Source: Pelagibacterales bacterium SAG-MED28 (GTDB lineage Bacteria; Pseudomonadota; Alphaproteobacteria; Pelagibacterales; Pelagibacteraceae). From it: DNA of 41,916 nucleotides. The stretch spans positions 1-41,916 of the forward strand of contig JACWDY010000009.1 in assembly GCA_014653835.1 (NCBI GenBank), read 5' to 3'. The notes under the pieces were generated by a model. That model did not search any database, was not told where the DNA came from, and saw only the letters and a list, made by a program, of their open reading frames with translations. How positions within the stretch are numbered: the stretch's first letter is position 1; every line of letters starts with the position of its first letter. Made by a program: the position numbers and the translations under genes. Of this stretch, positions 19,227-28,764 are shown piece after piece.

Positions 19227-20153
19227 TTATGCGTTTACTGCAATTTTTTCTAATTCTTTAGAGTGAAATTTTTTTGAAACTTCAATATCTTGAAGTTCTA
19301 TAATTTGGAAATTACTTTTTTTACTAAAAATTTTTCTTAATAATAAGTTAGTTAATTCATGGCCACCTTGGTAACAATTAACTTTTCCTAATATTCTATG
19401 TCCAGATAATAAAAAATCCCCGGCTAAATCTAAAATTTTGTGATTAACAAATTCTCTCTCATTTCTTAATCCTCCCTCATTTAAGATTTTATCATTATCG
19501 ACCACTAAGGCATTTTCTAGAGAGCCACCTTTTGCTAATCCATTTTTTTTAATTTTTTCTATATCTTCAAATAAGCAAAATGTTCTTGAGCTAAATACCT
19601 CTGTCAAATTATCTTTTTGGAAATCAATTGCATTTTGTTGCTTTCCTATTATCTCATTTTTATAATTTAGTTGAAAATATACATCAAGTGATGAACTGTT
19701 TGGTTGAATTGAAATTTCTCTTTCTCCATCAATTAATTCAATTTTATCAGAAATTTTTAAATATTTTCTTTTCTTTTTTTGATTTACCAGCTCAGTTCTT
19801 TCTAGAACTTTAATAAAATCTTTTGAAGAACCATCCATTATTGGCACTTCCTCGTTATTAATTTCAATCAAAGCATTGTCAACTCCAGTTATATAAAGAG
19901 CAGCAAGCAAATGTTCAACAGTGGAAACTTTAACATTATGATCGTTCTTTAATGTTGTGCACAATTTTGCTGAGCACACATTTGCAAAACACGCTTTAAT
20001 TAAATTATTGTTAGCTAAATCAACTCTTTTAAAAACAATTCCTGCATCTTCTTTAGCTGGATGTAAATTTATTGTTGAGCTCTTTCCTGAATGCAGCCCT
20101 ATTCCCTTAAAACTTATTTTTTGTGATAATGTCTTTTGATAAACTTCGTTCAT
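19227..20153 (-). CDS. lpxC: UDP-3-O-acyl-N-acetylglucosamine deacetylase
   Basis: LpxC carries out the committed zinc-dependent step of lipid A synthesis. Family blocks are GIGLHSGK, VSTVEHLLAAL (zinc-binding His), EVPIMDGSS, FSSRTFCLFEDIE-like (here VFSSRTFCLFEDIE), NEREFVNHKILDLAGDFLLSGHRILG (two more metal ligands) and GGHELTNLLLR. At 308 residues it is full length. It lies 66 bases after ftsA, the space where most relatives have ftsZ. It shows that the organism makes lipid A. Confidence 0.96.
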   Translation of the reverse strand: MNEVYQKTLSQKISFKGIGLHSGKSSTINLHPAKEDAGIVFKRVDLANNNLIKACFANVCSAKLCTTLKNDHNVKVSTVEHLLAALYITGVDNALIEINNEEVPIMDGSSKDFIKVLERTELVNQKKKRKYLKISDKIELIDGEREISIQPNSSSLDVYFQLNYKNEIIGKQQNAIDFQKDNLTEVFSSRTFCLFEDIEKIKKNGLAKGGSLENALVVDNDKILNEGGLRNEREFVNHKILDLAGDFLLSGHRILGKVNCYQGGHELTNLLLRKIFSKKSNFQIIELQDIEVSKKFHSKELEKIAVNA

Positions 20154-20219
20154 GGGACATTTTATACTTCAGTAATGTAAAATCATTAAAACAACAAATG
20201 TTTCTGAAAAAAACAAAAA

Positions 20220-21416
20220 TCAACCAAAAAATCTGTCAAAAAACTTAGCAATTAACGATTTATTTGATTGCGAAATCGGTATAGCTTCATTTTTCCAACC
20301 AAAATGAATTAGCTTATTGGCAGTATTAATCATGCTTCCACTCGTTAAATATTCCAAAATAATCAAATTATGATTTCTATACATGGAAAAAACTTTTTTA
20401 TAAATTTCTACTAGGAATATTAATTTGGACTTAGGATTAATTTCAAAAAAAACATCTCTAGAAATTTTATTGTAATGAATAAAATTCACATTTTTAAATA
20501 ACATTAGCTCTGTTATTTCATGAATTCGGGCTACAATAATATCATAAATTAATTTCTTTTTAATTTTTTTATAGACCTCGTCTACAAATAGCTCTTTTTT
20601 AAGAAGTTCATCCTCTGAAATATCATTTTGAAAATCAATTTTTTCTAAAATTGCTTCTACTGTATCTCTTTTTAAAGAAGTAACCTTTGATATATCAGTA
20701 ATTATAATATCAGTTCCAAATTTAAAATTCTGTTCAAATTTAAGCGAATTATTTTCAAAGTAAAAAATTTTGGAATTATTATTATCCATCTTGATATGAA
20801 AAAAAGTATCGATTTTTTTATAATCATTACTAATATTTGCTCCTTTAATAAAACTTTTAATTAAAATTTTTTTAATCTTTAAGTTTATTTTATCCAAAAT
20901 ATTGCTTAAATTTTTATAATCATTTAAATTAATTAACGTGAAAGATAATTCATGAGAATAGAAATCTCCAAAGAGACCTATTGGTAAATTGTCAATTTTT
21001 TTATTATCTATAAAAAAATTTGAGTTAAAAATATGTAAAATTTTTTTTTTCGACTCATTTTCTTCTATAAAAGATTTTAAACTATTCAATATGTAAGTTA
21101 TATTTTCTCTTAAAATTTGAGATCCGTTTAATTTTTTATATCCCGATAAATTAATAAAAGTAGGATTAAAATTTTCTAAAATTAAGGTTATTTTATTAAA
21201 AGTATGATTAAACTTTTGTTCGATAGTATAAACATTCTTTTTAATTATATCATAAACTTCTTTTAAATCAGTAATACTATTATTGTATATCCCCTTAAGA
21301 GGTAATTCTAACTTATATACAATTTTGAAATTATTATATTCACCATTTTCACAAACAAAAAAAATATAACTTTGATTATTAATTTCTAGTAAAAGTGTTA
21401 AAGAAGAATTATTCAT
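20220..21416 (-). CDS. ftsA: Strongly diverged FtsA-like cell-division protein
   Basis: Position between ftsQ and lpxC, length (398) and two patterns identify this as FtsA. FGTDIIITDISKVTSLKRDTVEAIL aligns with the FtsA segment that reads GxxxTxDIAxxLxTxxxxAExIK. The C-terminus (NKSLIAKFFDRFFG) is an amphipathic helix like the FtsA membrane-targeting tip. The phosphate loops of the actin fold are not recognisable: the N-terminal DxGxxK region reads LLLEINNQSYIFF, and the DxGGGTxD region appears to read IKMDNNNSKIFYF. It would tether FtsZ to the membrane; ATP binding is doubtful. It starts two bases after the ftsQ stop. Confidence 0.75.
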   Translation of the reverse strand: MNNSSLTLLLEINNQSYIFFVCENGEYNNFKIVYKLELPLKGIYNNSITDLKEVYDIIKKNVYTIEQKFNHTFNKITLILENFNPTFINLSGYKKLNGSQILRENITYILNSLKSFIEENESKKKILHIFNSNFFIDNKKIDNLPIGLFGDFYSHELSFTLINLNDYKNLSNILDKINLKIKKILIKSFIKGANISNDYKKIDTFFHIKMDNNNSKIFYFENNSLKFEQNFKFGTDIIITDISKVTSLKRDTVEAILEKIDFQNDISEDELLKKELFVDEVYKKIKKKLIYDIIVARIHEITELMLFKNVNFIHYNKISRDVFFEINPKSKLIFLVEIYKKVFSMYRNHNLIILEYLTSGSMINTANKLIHFGWKNEAIPISQSNKSLIAKFFDRFFG

Positions 21417-21418
21417 AT

Positions 21419-22075
21419 TTATTTTAAAATAAGTTGATTACTTATTCTATAATCGAATAGTTTATATTTCTCAAAACTATTTTTACTTTTTAGATTTAAG
21501 AAGCTTTCAAGACTTTTTGTATAATTTTCGTGAGGAAGTTTAATAACTCGATTATTTATAGTTTCTAAATCCCATCTATTCGTTTCATAAAATTTATATT
21601 TTACAATTATATCTAACGGGAAATTAATCTCTTTAAGATTATTGTAAAAAATTTTAAAATCATCTTTATTTCCCAAAACAGAAGGAAGAGTTTGATAATT
21701 TGGTAAATTTTTAAATTCAATCAAATCTATCTTTTCACTTAAATAAAACTTTTTTTTTTCACTTATTAATACAGCAATTGGTTTTTTTTCAAATATTTGT
21801 ATTTTAAGAGTACTAGGATATTTTTTTTTGATATTAAAACTTTCGATAAAGCTATTTTGAATTAATGCTTTTTTTATTTCAGTATTTTTTAAAAATACAA
21901 GATTTCTATCGTATATAGGTAGTAATAAATTTTTTATATCTTTATCTTCTAGTAATGAATTATTTTCTATTATTATTGTCTTTAAATTAAATTTAGAAAT
22001 AACAATTTTTTGTTGTGGATTAATAGTTGTTAATAATATTAATAAAAGTAAAGCAATTACTAAACGTTTTTTCAT
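21419..22075 (-). CDS. ftsQ: FtsQ, divisome POTRA protein
   Basis: FtsQ links early and late divisome proteins through FtsB/FtsL. The 218-residue protein has one N-terminal transmembrane segment (RLVIALLLLILLTTI). A POTRA-like domain follows (VIENNSLLEDKDIKNLLLPIYDRNLVFL) and then SFNIKKKYPSTLKIQIFEKKPIAVL, the usual FtsQ block. The PSVLGNKDDF segment and C-terminal DYRISNQLIL fit the family. It is shorter than most FtsQ and has almost no cytoplasmic tail. It overlaps ddl by four bases (ATGA). Confidence 0.85.
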   Translation of the reverse strand: MKKRLVIALLLLILLTTINPQQKIVISKFNLKTIIIENNSLLEDKDIKNLLLPIYDRNLVFLKNTEIKKALIQNSFIESFNIKKKYPSTLKIQIFEKKPIAVLISEKKKFYLSEKIDLIEFKNLPNYQTLPSVLGNKDDFKIFYNNLKEINFPLDIIVKYKFYETNRWDLETINNRVIKLPHENYTKSLESFLNLKSKNSFEKYKLFDYRISNQLILK

Positions 22076-23016
22076 TTATTGATGCTTGCATCTAATAAAA
22101 TTTTTTCAACTAAATTTTCAAAAGTTAAACCTTTAAATTTAGCTATTTCAGGAACTAAAGATAAACTTGTCATACCCGGCTGAGTGTTTATTTCTAGTAA
22201 ATAAAAAATATTATTAAAAAATTTAAAATCTGATCTTGTTACCCCTCTACATTTCAAAACGTTATGGGTTTTCATTGCTATATTCAAAACTTCATTATAT
22301 TTTTTTTTAGACAATCTTGCGGGCATCACATGTTTGGTCTTCGCTTTTTTAGTATATTTTGCTTTGTAATCATAAAACGCCCTTTTAGGTACAAGCTCAA
22401 TTGCACCGAGAGTGTCACTATTAATAACTGCGACTTGGACTTCTTGGCCTCCGATATATTCTTCTAATATTAATTCGTTATATTTTTTAAACAAATAATG
22501 TGATGATCTAGATAATTTTTTTTTATTTTTACAAATTTCTACTCCTAGACTAGATCCTTCATTGATTGGTTTCAAAATAACAGGAAAATTAATTTTTTTA
22601 CTGCTTATAATTTTTTGTATTGTTTTATTTTTATACTCAGTTTTTTTTATCGAAAAAAACTTCGGGGTACGTATATTGTTTTCAATAAATATCTCTTTTG
22701 AAATAAGTTTATTCATAGCATTAAATGAACTGATTACACCTGAATGGGTATAGGGAATTTTCAAATATTCAAAGTAACTTTGAGCAATGCCGTCTTCTCC
22801 ATCTCTTCCATGTAAGGCGTTAAAAATAACATCAACTTTTTTTTTATTAATAAGATTAAAGTTTTTAATTTTAGGATCAAATGATGAAACCTTATAACCC
22901 TTTTTTTTTAAAGCCTTAATGCAGGCTCTGCCACTCTCTAAACTAACGGCCCTTTCTCCTGAGGTGCCTCCGAGAACAACCATGACATTTTTAAATTTTT
23001 TATTTCTCACCGACAA
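22072..23016 (-). CDS. ddl: D-alanine-D-alanine ligase
   Basis: Ddl joins two D-Ala with ATP to make the terminal dipeptide of the cell-wall precursor. The ATP-grasp motifs are VLGGTSGERAVSLESG (N-terminal substrate loop), FNALHGRDGEDGIAQ, PVILKPINEGSSLGV, LILEEYIGGQEVQVAV, DYKAKY and FYLLEINTQPGMTSLSLVPEIAK. At 314 residues it is full length. The 5' end overlaps murB by 17 bases and the 3' end overlaps ftsQ by four, so all three are co-translated. Confidence 0.96.
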   Translation of the reverse strand: MSVRNKKFKNVMVVLGGTSGERAVSLESGRACIKALKKKGYKVSSFDPKIKNFNLINKKKVDVIFNALHGRDGEDGIAQSYFEYLKIPYTHSGVISSFNAMNKLISKEIFIENNIRTPKFFSIKKTEYKNKTIQKIISSKKINFPVILKPINEGSSLGVEICKNKKKLSRSSHYLFKKYNELILEEYIGGQEVQVAVINSDTLGAIELVPKRAFYDYKAKYTKKAKTKHVMPARLSKKKYNEVLNIAMKTHNVLKCRGVTRSDFKFFNNIFYLLEINTQPGMTSLSLVPEIAKFKGLTFENLVEKILLDASINK

Positions 23017-23908
23017 TTTTAATCTCTAATTCAAGATCTACTCCGGTTTTTTCTTGGACTTTCTTTTTGACTTTATTAATCAAATTCTCAATATCAGCAG
23101 ATTTAGCGTTACCATTATTTACAAAAAAATTACAATGCTTTTGTGAAATCATCGCATCCCCTACTCGATAATCTTCGCAACCAGCCTCTTTGATTAACTT
23201 CCAAGCTTTTTCATCTTCGCTTATATTTTTAAAAGTACTTCCGCAAGTTTTTACTTGACTGGGTTGGGAAGATTTTTTTTTCTCAATATAATAGGATTGT
23301 TTTTTTTCTATTCTCTCTTTTACACCCTCAACACCTTTTAATTTTGCTGAAATAATAATTAGATCATCAGATAAACTAGTTCCTCTGTATGAAAATTTTA
23401 TATCCTCTTTTTTGATTTCAATTACCGATAATTTTTTTTTATCAATTGCCTGAATAGATAATAAAACTTTAGATATGTCATTTTCGTAGCAACCACTGTT
23501 CATTATAATCGCGCCCCCCACTGATCCAGGTATGCAAGATAAAAATTCTAAATTTTCCAAATTATTTTCTTTGGCATAATTAGCAACTTTACGATCTAAT
23601 GTTGCAGCGCCTACATCTAAAATATTTTTATTGACAAGTTTAGTATAAGAGAATTCATTTCCTAATTTTATAACTGCTCCTTTGACACCATTATCTCTAA
23701 ACAATGTGTTAGATCCAGCTCCTAAGATTGTTATTTTTAAGTTTTTTTTTTTTGCTTCTCGTAAAAATTCTATGAGTTGTTTTTGATTTTTAGCTTTAAA
23801 AAAGTACTCTGCCTTACCTCCCAAATTAAACCAACTATAGTTAGATAAGCTTACATTATAACTAAAATTATCTTCAAACTTTTTTATAAAATTTATATCT
23901 AGAGTCAT
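23000..23908 (-). CDS. murB: UDP-N-acetylenolpyruvoylglucosamine reductase
   Basis: MurB is the flavoenzyme that reduces the enolpyruvyl group to give UDP-MurNAc. FAD-binding blocks are ILGAGSNTLFRD, EFLSCIPGSVGGAIIMNSGCY and SFRYRGTSL-type (here KFSYRGTSL). The catalytic region is SQPSQVKTCGSTFKN, followed by LIKEAGCEDYRVGDAMISQKH. The absence of the extra C-terminal Tyr loop and the length of 302 fit type II MurB. It overlaps murC by four bases. Confidence 0.95.
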   Translation of the reverse strand: MTLDINFIKKFEDNFSYNVSLSNYSWFNLGGKAEYFFKAKNQKQLIEFLREAKKKNLKITILGAGSNTLFRDNGVKGAVIKLGNEFSYTKLVNKNILDVGAATLDRKVANYAKENNLENLEFLSCIPGSVGGAIIMNSGCYENDISKVLLSIQAIDKKKLSVIEIKKEDIKFSYRGTSLSDDLIIISAKLKGVEGVKERIEKKQSYYIEKKKSSQPSQVKTCGSTFKNISEDEKAWKLIKEAGCEDYRVGDAMISQKHCNFFVNNGNAKSADIENLINKVKKKVQEKTGVDLELEIKIVGEK

Positions 23909-25302
23909 AATAAATTTTTAAGTCCTGCCATCCATTTTGAGATTGCGCCTGCTCCCATGCCAATTATAATTTCATCACTTATTAAATTTCTTTTTAAATA
24001 TTTACTTAATTCAATTTCATTTTTAACAATAATTACTTGAGTATTAGAATTTTTCATAATTGATTCTGCAAACTTGATTAAGTTAAATTTAAAATTTTTT
24101 TTTTCACCTGCGGTATATAGAGGACACATTATTACTATCTTTGATTTAGAAAAACATTTTGAAAACTCATTTTTTAACGACACCACTCTTGAATATCTAT
24201 GTGGTTCAAAGACACTAATAATTTTTCTTTTTGGATTTACATTATGAACTCCCTCTAAAATTGAACTGATTTCAGTAGGATGGTGAGCATAATCGTCATA
24301 GAAATCATTTTTATTAATTGAAAAAAGTTTAGTCATTCTCCTTTGCACGCCAGAAAAATTTTTGAGCGATTTTTTAATTAGATTTATATTAGCTCCTAGG
24401 TTTAAACAAACAATAAAAGCTGCAGCTGTGTTTAGCACGTTATGTTTTCCCAATAGTTTTACATTTATATTTTTTATATTCGTGGTTTTTTTGTTTTTAT
24501 CTTTAAAACTTAAATCAAAGGTTGTGCTACCAAAATAATATTTGATTTTTTTAATTTGATAATCGGCTTTTTTATTTTCTCCGTAAGTTAGAATATTTTG
24601 ATTTTTAATTTTATAGAATATTTTTTTAATATTATAGTCATCAATACAAATTACTGATTTACCAGTTGGAGGAGTTTTGTTTATAAAATCTAAAAAAGAT
24701 TTTTCTAAATTTTCATAGTTTTTGTAATAATCAATGTGCTCATAATCAATATTAGTTACGATTGAATAGTTAATTGGTAGTTTTAAAAAACTGCCGTCTG
24801 ACTCATCAGCTTCTAATATTGCCCACTCTCCTTTTCCAAGTTTTGCATTACTTTTAAAAGAATTTATTACTCCGCCGTTAATAATAGTTGGATCAAGTTT
24901 TTGATCTGATAAAATTTTTGCTACTAAAGATGTAGTTGTAGTTTTTCCATGTGAACCTGTAATTATGATATTTTTTTTTAAAGACACTACATCTGCTAAA
25001 ATTTCTGCTCTTGAATAAATTGGTATTTTGTTTTTTTTTGCAAACTTAAGTTCTGTATTATTATTTTTTATAGCAGATGATTTAACTACAATGGTTGTGC
25101 CTTTAATATTAGTCGACGAATGACCAATAAATACTCTGATTCCTAGTTTTGAACAATTGATTGTATTTTTATTTTTATTTTGATCGCTTCCTTGAATTCT
25201 AAATCCCATATTTCTCATAATTTGGGCTAGACCACTCATTCCTATGCCCCCAATACCTACAAAATGAATAACATCTTTTTGACCTAAATTAATTTTTTTC
25301 AT
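23905..25302 (-). CDS. murC: UDP-N-acetylmuramate-L-alanine ligase
   Basis: MurC adds the first amino acid (L-Ala) to UDP-MurNAc. The Rossmann start is VHFVGIGGIGMSGLAQIM, the ATP loop is TGSHGKTTTTSL, and Mur-ligase motifs EADESDGSF, NIDYEHIDYY, GVQRRMTKL and DDYAHHPTEI follow. At 465 residues it is full length. Overlap with murG is 14 bases, and the order murG-murC-murB-ddl is canonical. Confidence 0.97.
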   Translation of the reverse strand: MKKINLGQKDVIHFVGIGGIGMSGLAQIMRNMGFRIQGSDQNKNKNTINCSKLGIRVFIGHSSTNIKGTTIVVKSSAIKNNNTELKFAKKNKIPIYSRAEILADVVSLKKNIIITGSHGKTTTTSLVAKILSDQKLDPTIINGGVINSFKSNAKLGKGEWAILEADESDGSFLKLPINYSIVTNIDYEHIDYYKNYENLEKSFLDFINKTPPTGKSVICIDDYNIKKIFYKIKNQNILTYGENKKADYQIKKIKYYFGSTTFDLSFKDKNKKTTNIKNINVKLLGKHNVLNTAAAFIVCLNLGANINLIKKSLKNFSGVQRRMTKLFSINKNDFYDDYAHHPTEISSILEGVHNVNPKRKIISVFEPHRYSRVVSLKNEFSKCFSKSKIVIMCPLYTAGEKKNFKFNLIKFAESIMKNSNTQVIIVKNEIELSKYLKRNLISDEIIIGMGAGAISKWMAGLKNLL

Positions 25303-26383
25303 TTAAAATTTTCTCTATTTGCCTATTCAAATTTTCAAATATATCTTTGTCCGAATGTTGTCTTTGATTTAATAAAAAACTATTTAACATTAATTTATCA
25401 TTAAAAGTTGAAACAATTAAATCGTACAATTTATTTTTTATATCTTTTTCCTCTAAAAAATTTCCATAACCTTTTTTTGAGTAAAACACAGCATTTTTGT
25501 ATTGATGGTTATCTGCCGATGTTGGCAAAGGTATAGAAATAAAAGGAATTTTAAAGTTAACTAATTCACCTAAAACTGAAGCACCAGATCGAGTAATAAC
25601 TAAATTTGACTTAGAATAATAATTTATAATGTTGCTCGTAAAATTAAATATCTCAAAGTCTATTTGAGCTTTTTTGTAAAACTGAGTTAATTGAGCATTC
25701 TGATTTTTATGACATTGCTGATAAATTTTAATTTTTATTTTGGAGTCTTTCAGTTTTTTAAATATTTGTGGGAACTCATCTGCAAATATTCTTGCAGCTT
25801 GACTGCCTCCAAGAACTAAAATATTTAAACTTTCAAACTTATTTGTATCATCATTTAAATTATTAGAATTAATTATCTCTTCTCTAACTATATTACCTAC
25901 CTCAACAACTTTATCTTCATATTTTTCAGATATACCTTCGAGTTCTTTATAAGAAACGAATATTTTTTTTGCAAAGGGTAATAAATATTTATTAGCTTTT
26001 CCAATTATTAAATTATTTTCATAGATAATAAATTTTATTCTTAAAATAAATGCGGCAAAACAAATTGGAAAAGAGGAATAGCCTCCCATTCCTAGAATAA
26101 GTGATGGTCTATCAAATATAAGAATTATTAAAGATTTGATAATTGAAAAAGAAATAATTAAAAATGAATAAAAAAGTTTAATAATATTTGTTTTAATAAG
26201 AGGAGTTGCGATTATTTTTATTAAATTTAAATTATTATATTTTTTTAAGTAAATAGATCCTCTTTCATCTGAGGTTAATTTTACATTAAAACTCTTATTT
26301 TTTAGATAATTTGCTAAACTATAAGCCGGGAAAACATGACCGCCTGTACCACCAGTTGCAATGACTATTTTTTTTTTAATCAT
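25289..26383 (-). CDS. murG: MurG, lipid II-forming GlcNAc transferase
   Basis: MurG transfers GlcNAc from UDP-GlcNAc to lipid I on the inner face of the membrane. The N-terminal G-loop is ATGGTGGHVFPAY. A second block, GMGGYSSFPICFAAF, is followed by IIYENNLIIGKANKYL. The nucleotide site contains LVLGGSQAARIF-type (here NILVLGGSQAARIF), SNLVITRSGASVLGELV and IPFISIPLPTSADNHQ. At 364 residues it is normal. It overlaps ftsW by eight bases. Confidence 0.96.
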   Translation of the reverse strand: MIKKKIVIATGGTGGHVFPAYSLANYLKNKSFNVKLTSDERGSIYLKKYNNLNLIKIIATPLIKTNIIKLFYSFLIISFSIIKSLIILIFDRPSLILGMGGYSSFPICFAAFILRIKFIIYENNLIIGKANKYLLPFAKKIFVSYKELEGISEKYEDKVVEVGNIVREEIINSNNLNDDTNKFESLNILVLGGSQAARIFADEFPQIFKKLKDSKIKIKIYQQCHKNQNAQLTQFYKKAQIDFEIFNFTSNIINYYSKSNLVITRSGASVLGELVNFKIPFISIPLPTSADNHQYKNAVFYSKKGYGNFLEEKDIKNKLYDLIVSTFNDKLMLNSFLLNQRQHSDKDIFENLNRQIEKILNEKN

Positions 26384-27503
26384 ATAGGTAAGTTTTATTT
26401 TTAGTATAATTTAAAACCAATCCGGCCAAAATTGCGCTTCCAATTAAAGAAGAGCCTCCATAACTTAAAAAAGGTAATGTCATGCCCGTTGTTGGTAGTA
26501 AGTTCGTATTAACGCCGGCATGAATAAATGTTTGGAATATCAACAACGACGCTAATCCACTTAAAGAAATCTTTAAGAATTGATTATCTTGATTAAAACA
26601 ATTTTTAATTATTCTGAAAGAAATATATAAAAAAATAATTAGTATTATTATGGTAGCTAAAGAACCATATTCTTCCGATATTACGGCTATAACATAATCT
26701 GTATGTGCCTCTGGAACACTATCCTTTAATATGCCCTCACCCATTCCCTGACCAGTTAATCCTCCTAATTTAATAGCATCAAGAGCAGAAGATGACTGAA
26801 ACTTATCTCCTTGACTAGGATCAAAAAAATTAATCAGTCGATTGATAATATATCCAAATTTTTCAGGCAATAAAAATAATAAAGAACCGAGTAATATTGA
26901 AAAAATTAAAAAGATGGTAAATATATAAGTTAAACTAACACCAGAAATAAATACAGCACCAACCCAACTTCCTATTAACAATATTGATTGCCCCAAATCT
27001 GGCTGATTGACCAATAAAATTACAACAGAACCTAAAAGCATAAAGCTAAAAATATATTTAATTTGAGAATTTTGAAATTTTTCAAAAGTTAGTAATTTTG
27101 CTGTCATTAGTATGAAGAAAGGTTTTAATATTTCTATTGGCTGTAATCGAAAGAAATAAAGATCGATCCATCTTTTGGCTCCTTTTACTTCTATTCCAAT
27201 TATTGGCACGACAGCTAAAAGAGAAAAAGATACAATAAATAATGGTACTACAAATTTTATAAGCAACTCAGTCTTAATAGTTGAAATAACAATCATAATT
27301 ATTACAGCTAAAAATGTAAAAATTAAATGCTTTGTAAAGAAAAAATAAAATTCTTTATTAAGTCTTTCACCTGCTAAAGATGAAGTAGATGAAAATGAAA
27401 AGAATAAACCTAAAAAAAATAAAATAAAAAAACATGATAAAATTTTTTTATCTATACTTCTCCAGTAGTTTATAAATATAAATTTAAATGAATTTTCTAA
27501 CAT
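26376..27503 (-). CDS. ftsW: FtsW, septal peptidoglycan glycosyltransferase (SEDS)
   Basis: FtsW is the SEDS-family polymerase that works with FtsI. It has ten hydrophobic segments and the family blocks GAKRWIDLYFFRLQPIEILKP, NQPDLGQSILLIGSW, QSSSALDAIKLGGLTGQGMGEG and LPFLSYGGSSLIGSAILAGLVLN. The frame is open back to 27563 inside murD. The ATG at 27503 (MLENSFKFIF) is preferred: it overlaps murD by 20 bases rather than 80 and gives 375 residues, close to other FtsW proteins. Start choice is moderately certain. Confidence 0.93.
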   Translation of the reverse strand: MLENSFKFIFINYWRSIDKKILSCFFILFFLGLFFSFSSTSSLAGERLNKEFYFFFTKHLIFTFLAVIIMIVISTIKTELLIKFVVPLFIVSFSLLAVVPIIGIEVKGAKRWIDLYFFRLQPIEILKPFFILMTAKLLTFEKFQNSQIKYIFSFMLLGSVVILLVNQPDLGQSILLIGSWVGAVFISGVSLTYIFTIFLIFSILLGSLLFLLPEKFGYIINRLINFFDPSQGDKFQSSSALDAIKLGGLTGQGMGEGILKDSVPEAHTDYVIAVISEEYGSLATIIILIIFLYISFRIIKNCFNQDNQFLKISLSGLASLLIFQTFIHAGVNTNLLPTTGMTLPFLSYGGSSLIGSAILAGLVLNYTKNKTYLYD

Positions 27504-28761
27504 ATTTATTACATAGTCTCTTAAATTCCTCTCCTCTTTTTTCAAAATTTTCAAATTGATCAAAGGAAGCGGCTCCGGGACTTAGTAAAATGGATTTATT
27601 GTTATGTTTTTGTAACTTAATATCTTTTGAAATTTTAATAATTGAGTTTTTTAAGTTTGTTGTAATTGAAAAGTCTATTCTGCCTTTAATTTGATTTTTG
27701 AAAAAATTTATATTTTTTCCTATTAAGTAACATTTTATTATATTTTTTTTAAACTTTGATAATTTAAATACATCGTTTTTTTTTGGAAGACCTCCTAGTA
27801 TCCAATAAACATTTTTTAAACTACACAAAGCAGACTCTGCAGCCTTAAATGAAGTTGACTTAGAATCATTAATAAATGTTATATCTTTTCTTTTTAAAAA
27901 AATTTCAAATCTATGTGGTAAGCCTTTAAACGATCTCATGGCTTTTAAAAAAGATTTTTCACTTATTTTTAATAATTTAGAAAGTGTATAAACAAAGCTC
28001 ATATTTTCCTCATTAATATTAGAGTTTAAATATTGGTTTTTAATTTTTTTTTTTATCTTTCTATAATCTTTAATTTTAGGAAATAGTAATTTACCTGAGA
28101 ATTTTTTTGAAACAAATTTTTTTTTTAAATTTTTATTTATTATCGCAAAATTTCTTTTTTTTTGTAAATGAAAAATTTTTAATTTTGAATTCAAATATTT
28201 ATTTTTACTGCCATGCCAATCTAAGTGATCATTAGAAAAATTTAAAAATATAGCATAGTCAGGGCAAATAAACTTTGAATGTGAAAGTTGGTAAGAGGAT
28301 GCCTCTATGATTACAAAACTATTTTTTAAGTTTTTCAAATTCAAAATTGGGGTACCAATATTCCCTCCAAGTGAACACTTCAATTTATTCTTTTGAAGAA
28401 GGTGTGCTAACAATTTACATGTAGTTGATTTACCGTTTGTGCCGGTTACTACAATGCTTTTAAATTTATTGTTGTACAAATAAAGTAAATCAATATCTGT
28501 AATTATTTTTTTTTCAAATTTATTTATTTTTTTATTTTTAAGTAAACTTACTCCTGGAGATAAAACAATATAATCAACTTGATTTAAAGTATGAGTCAAA
28601 TTTTTTGATCTATATTTTTTATGTATATTTTTTTTTTTATCATCCCAAACTTTAAAATTTTTTATATTATTTTTTTTAAAAAAATTTATTACAGATCTTC
28701 CGGATAAGCCTAAACCATAAACAAGGAACGATAGTTCTTTCAGTTTTGAAGATTGAACCAT
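27484..28761 (-). CDS. murD: UDP-N-acetylmuramoylalanine-D-glutamate ligase
   Basis: MurD adds D-Glu as the second residue of the stem peptide. Blocks seen are FLVYGLGLSGRSVINF (N-terminal domain), VLSPGVSL, VTGTNGKSTTCKLLAHLL (ATP loop), GGNIGTPIL, IEASSYQLSH, NFSNDHLDWHGS, GLPHRFEIF, FINDSKSTSFKAAESAL and LLSPGAASFDQFENFEKRGEEF. At 425 residues it is full length, although very Lys/Phe-rich. It sits between mraY (three-base gap) and ftsW. Confidence 0.96.
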   Translation of the reverse strand: MVQSSKLKELSFLVYGLGLSGRSVINFFKKNNIKNFKVWDDKKKNIHKKYRSKNLTHTLNQVDYIVLSPGVSLLKNKKINKFEKKIITDIDLLYLYNNKFKSIVVTGTNGKSTTCKLLAHLLQKNKLKCSLGGNIGTPILNLKNLKNSFVIIEASSYQLSHSKFICPDYAIFLNFSNDHLDWHGSKNKYLNSKLKIFHLQKKRNFAIINKNLKKKFVSKKFSGKLLFPKIKDYRKIKKKIKNQYLNSNINEENMSFVYTLSKLLKISEKSFLKAMRSFKGLPHRFEIFLKRKDITFINDSKSTSFKAAESALCSLKNVYWILGGLPKKNDVFKLSKFKKNIIKCYLIGKNINFFKNQIKGRIDFSITTNLKNSIIKISKDIKLQKHNNKSILLSPGAASFDQFENFEKRGEEFKRLCNKYVRKFI

Positions 28762-28764
28762 AGT

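Noticed and set aside
27504-27563. Longer ftsW start inside murD
   Set aside because: It adds 20 charged residues that look like out-of-frame murD sequence and lengthens the overlap to 80 bases.
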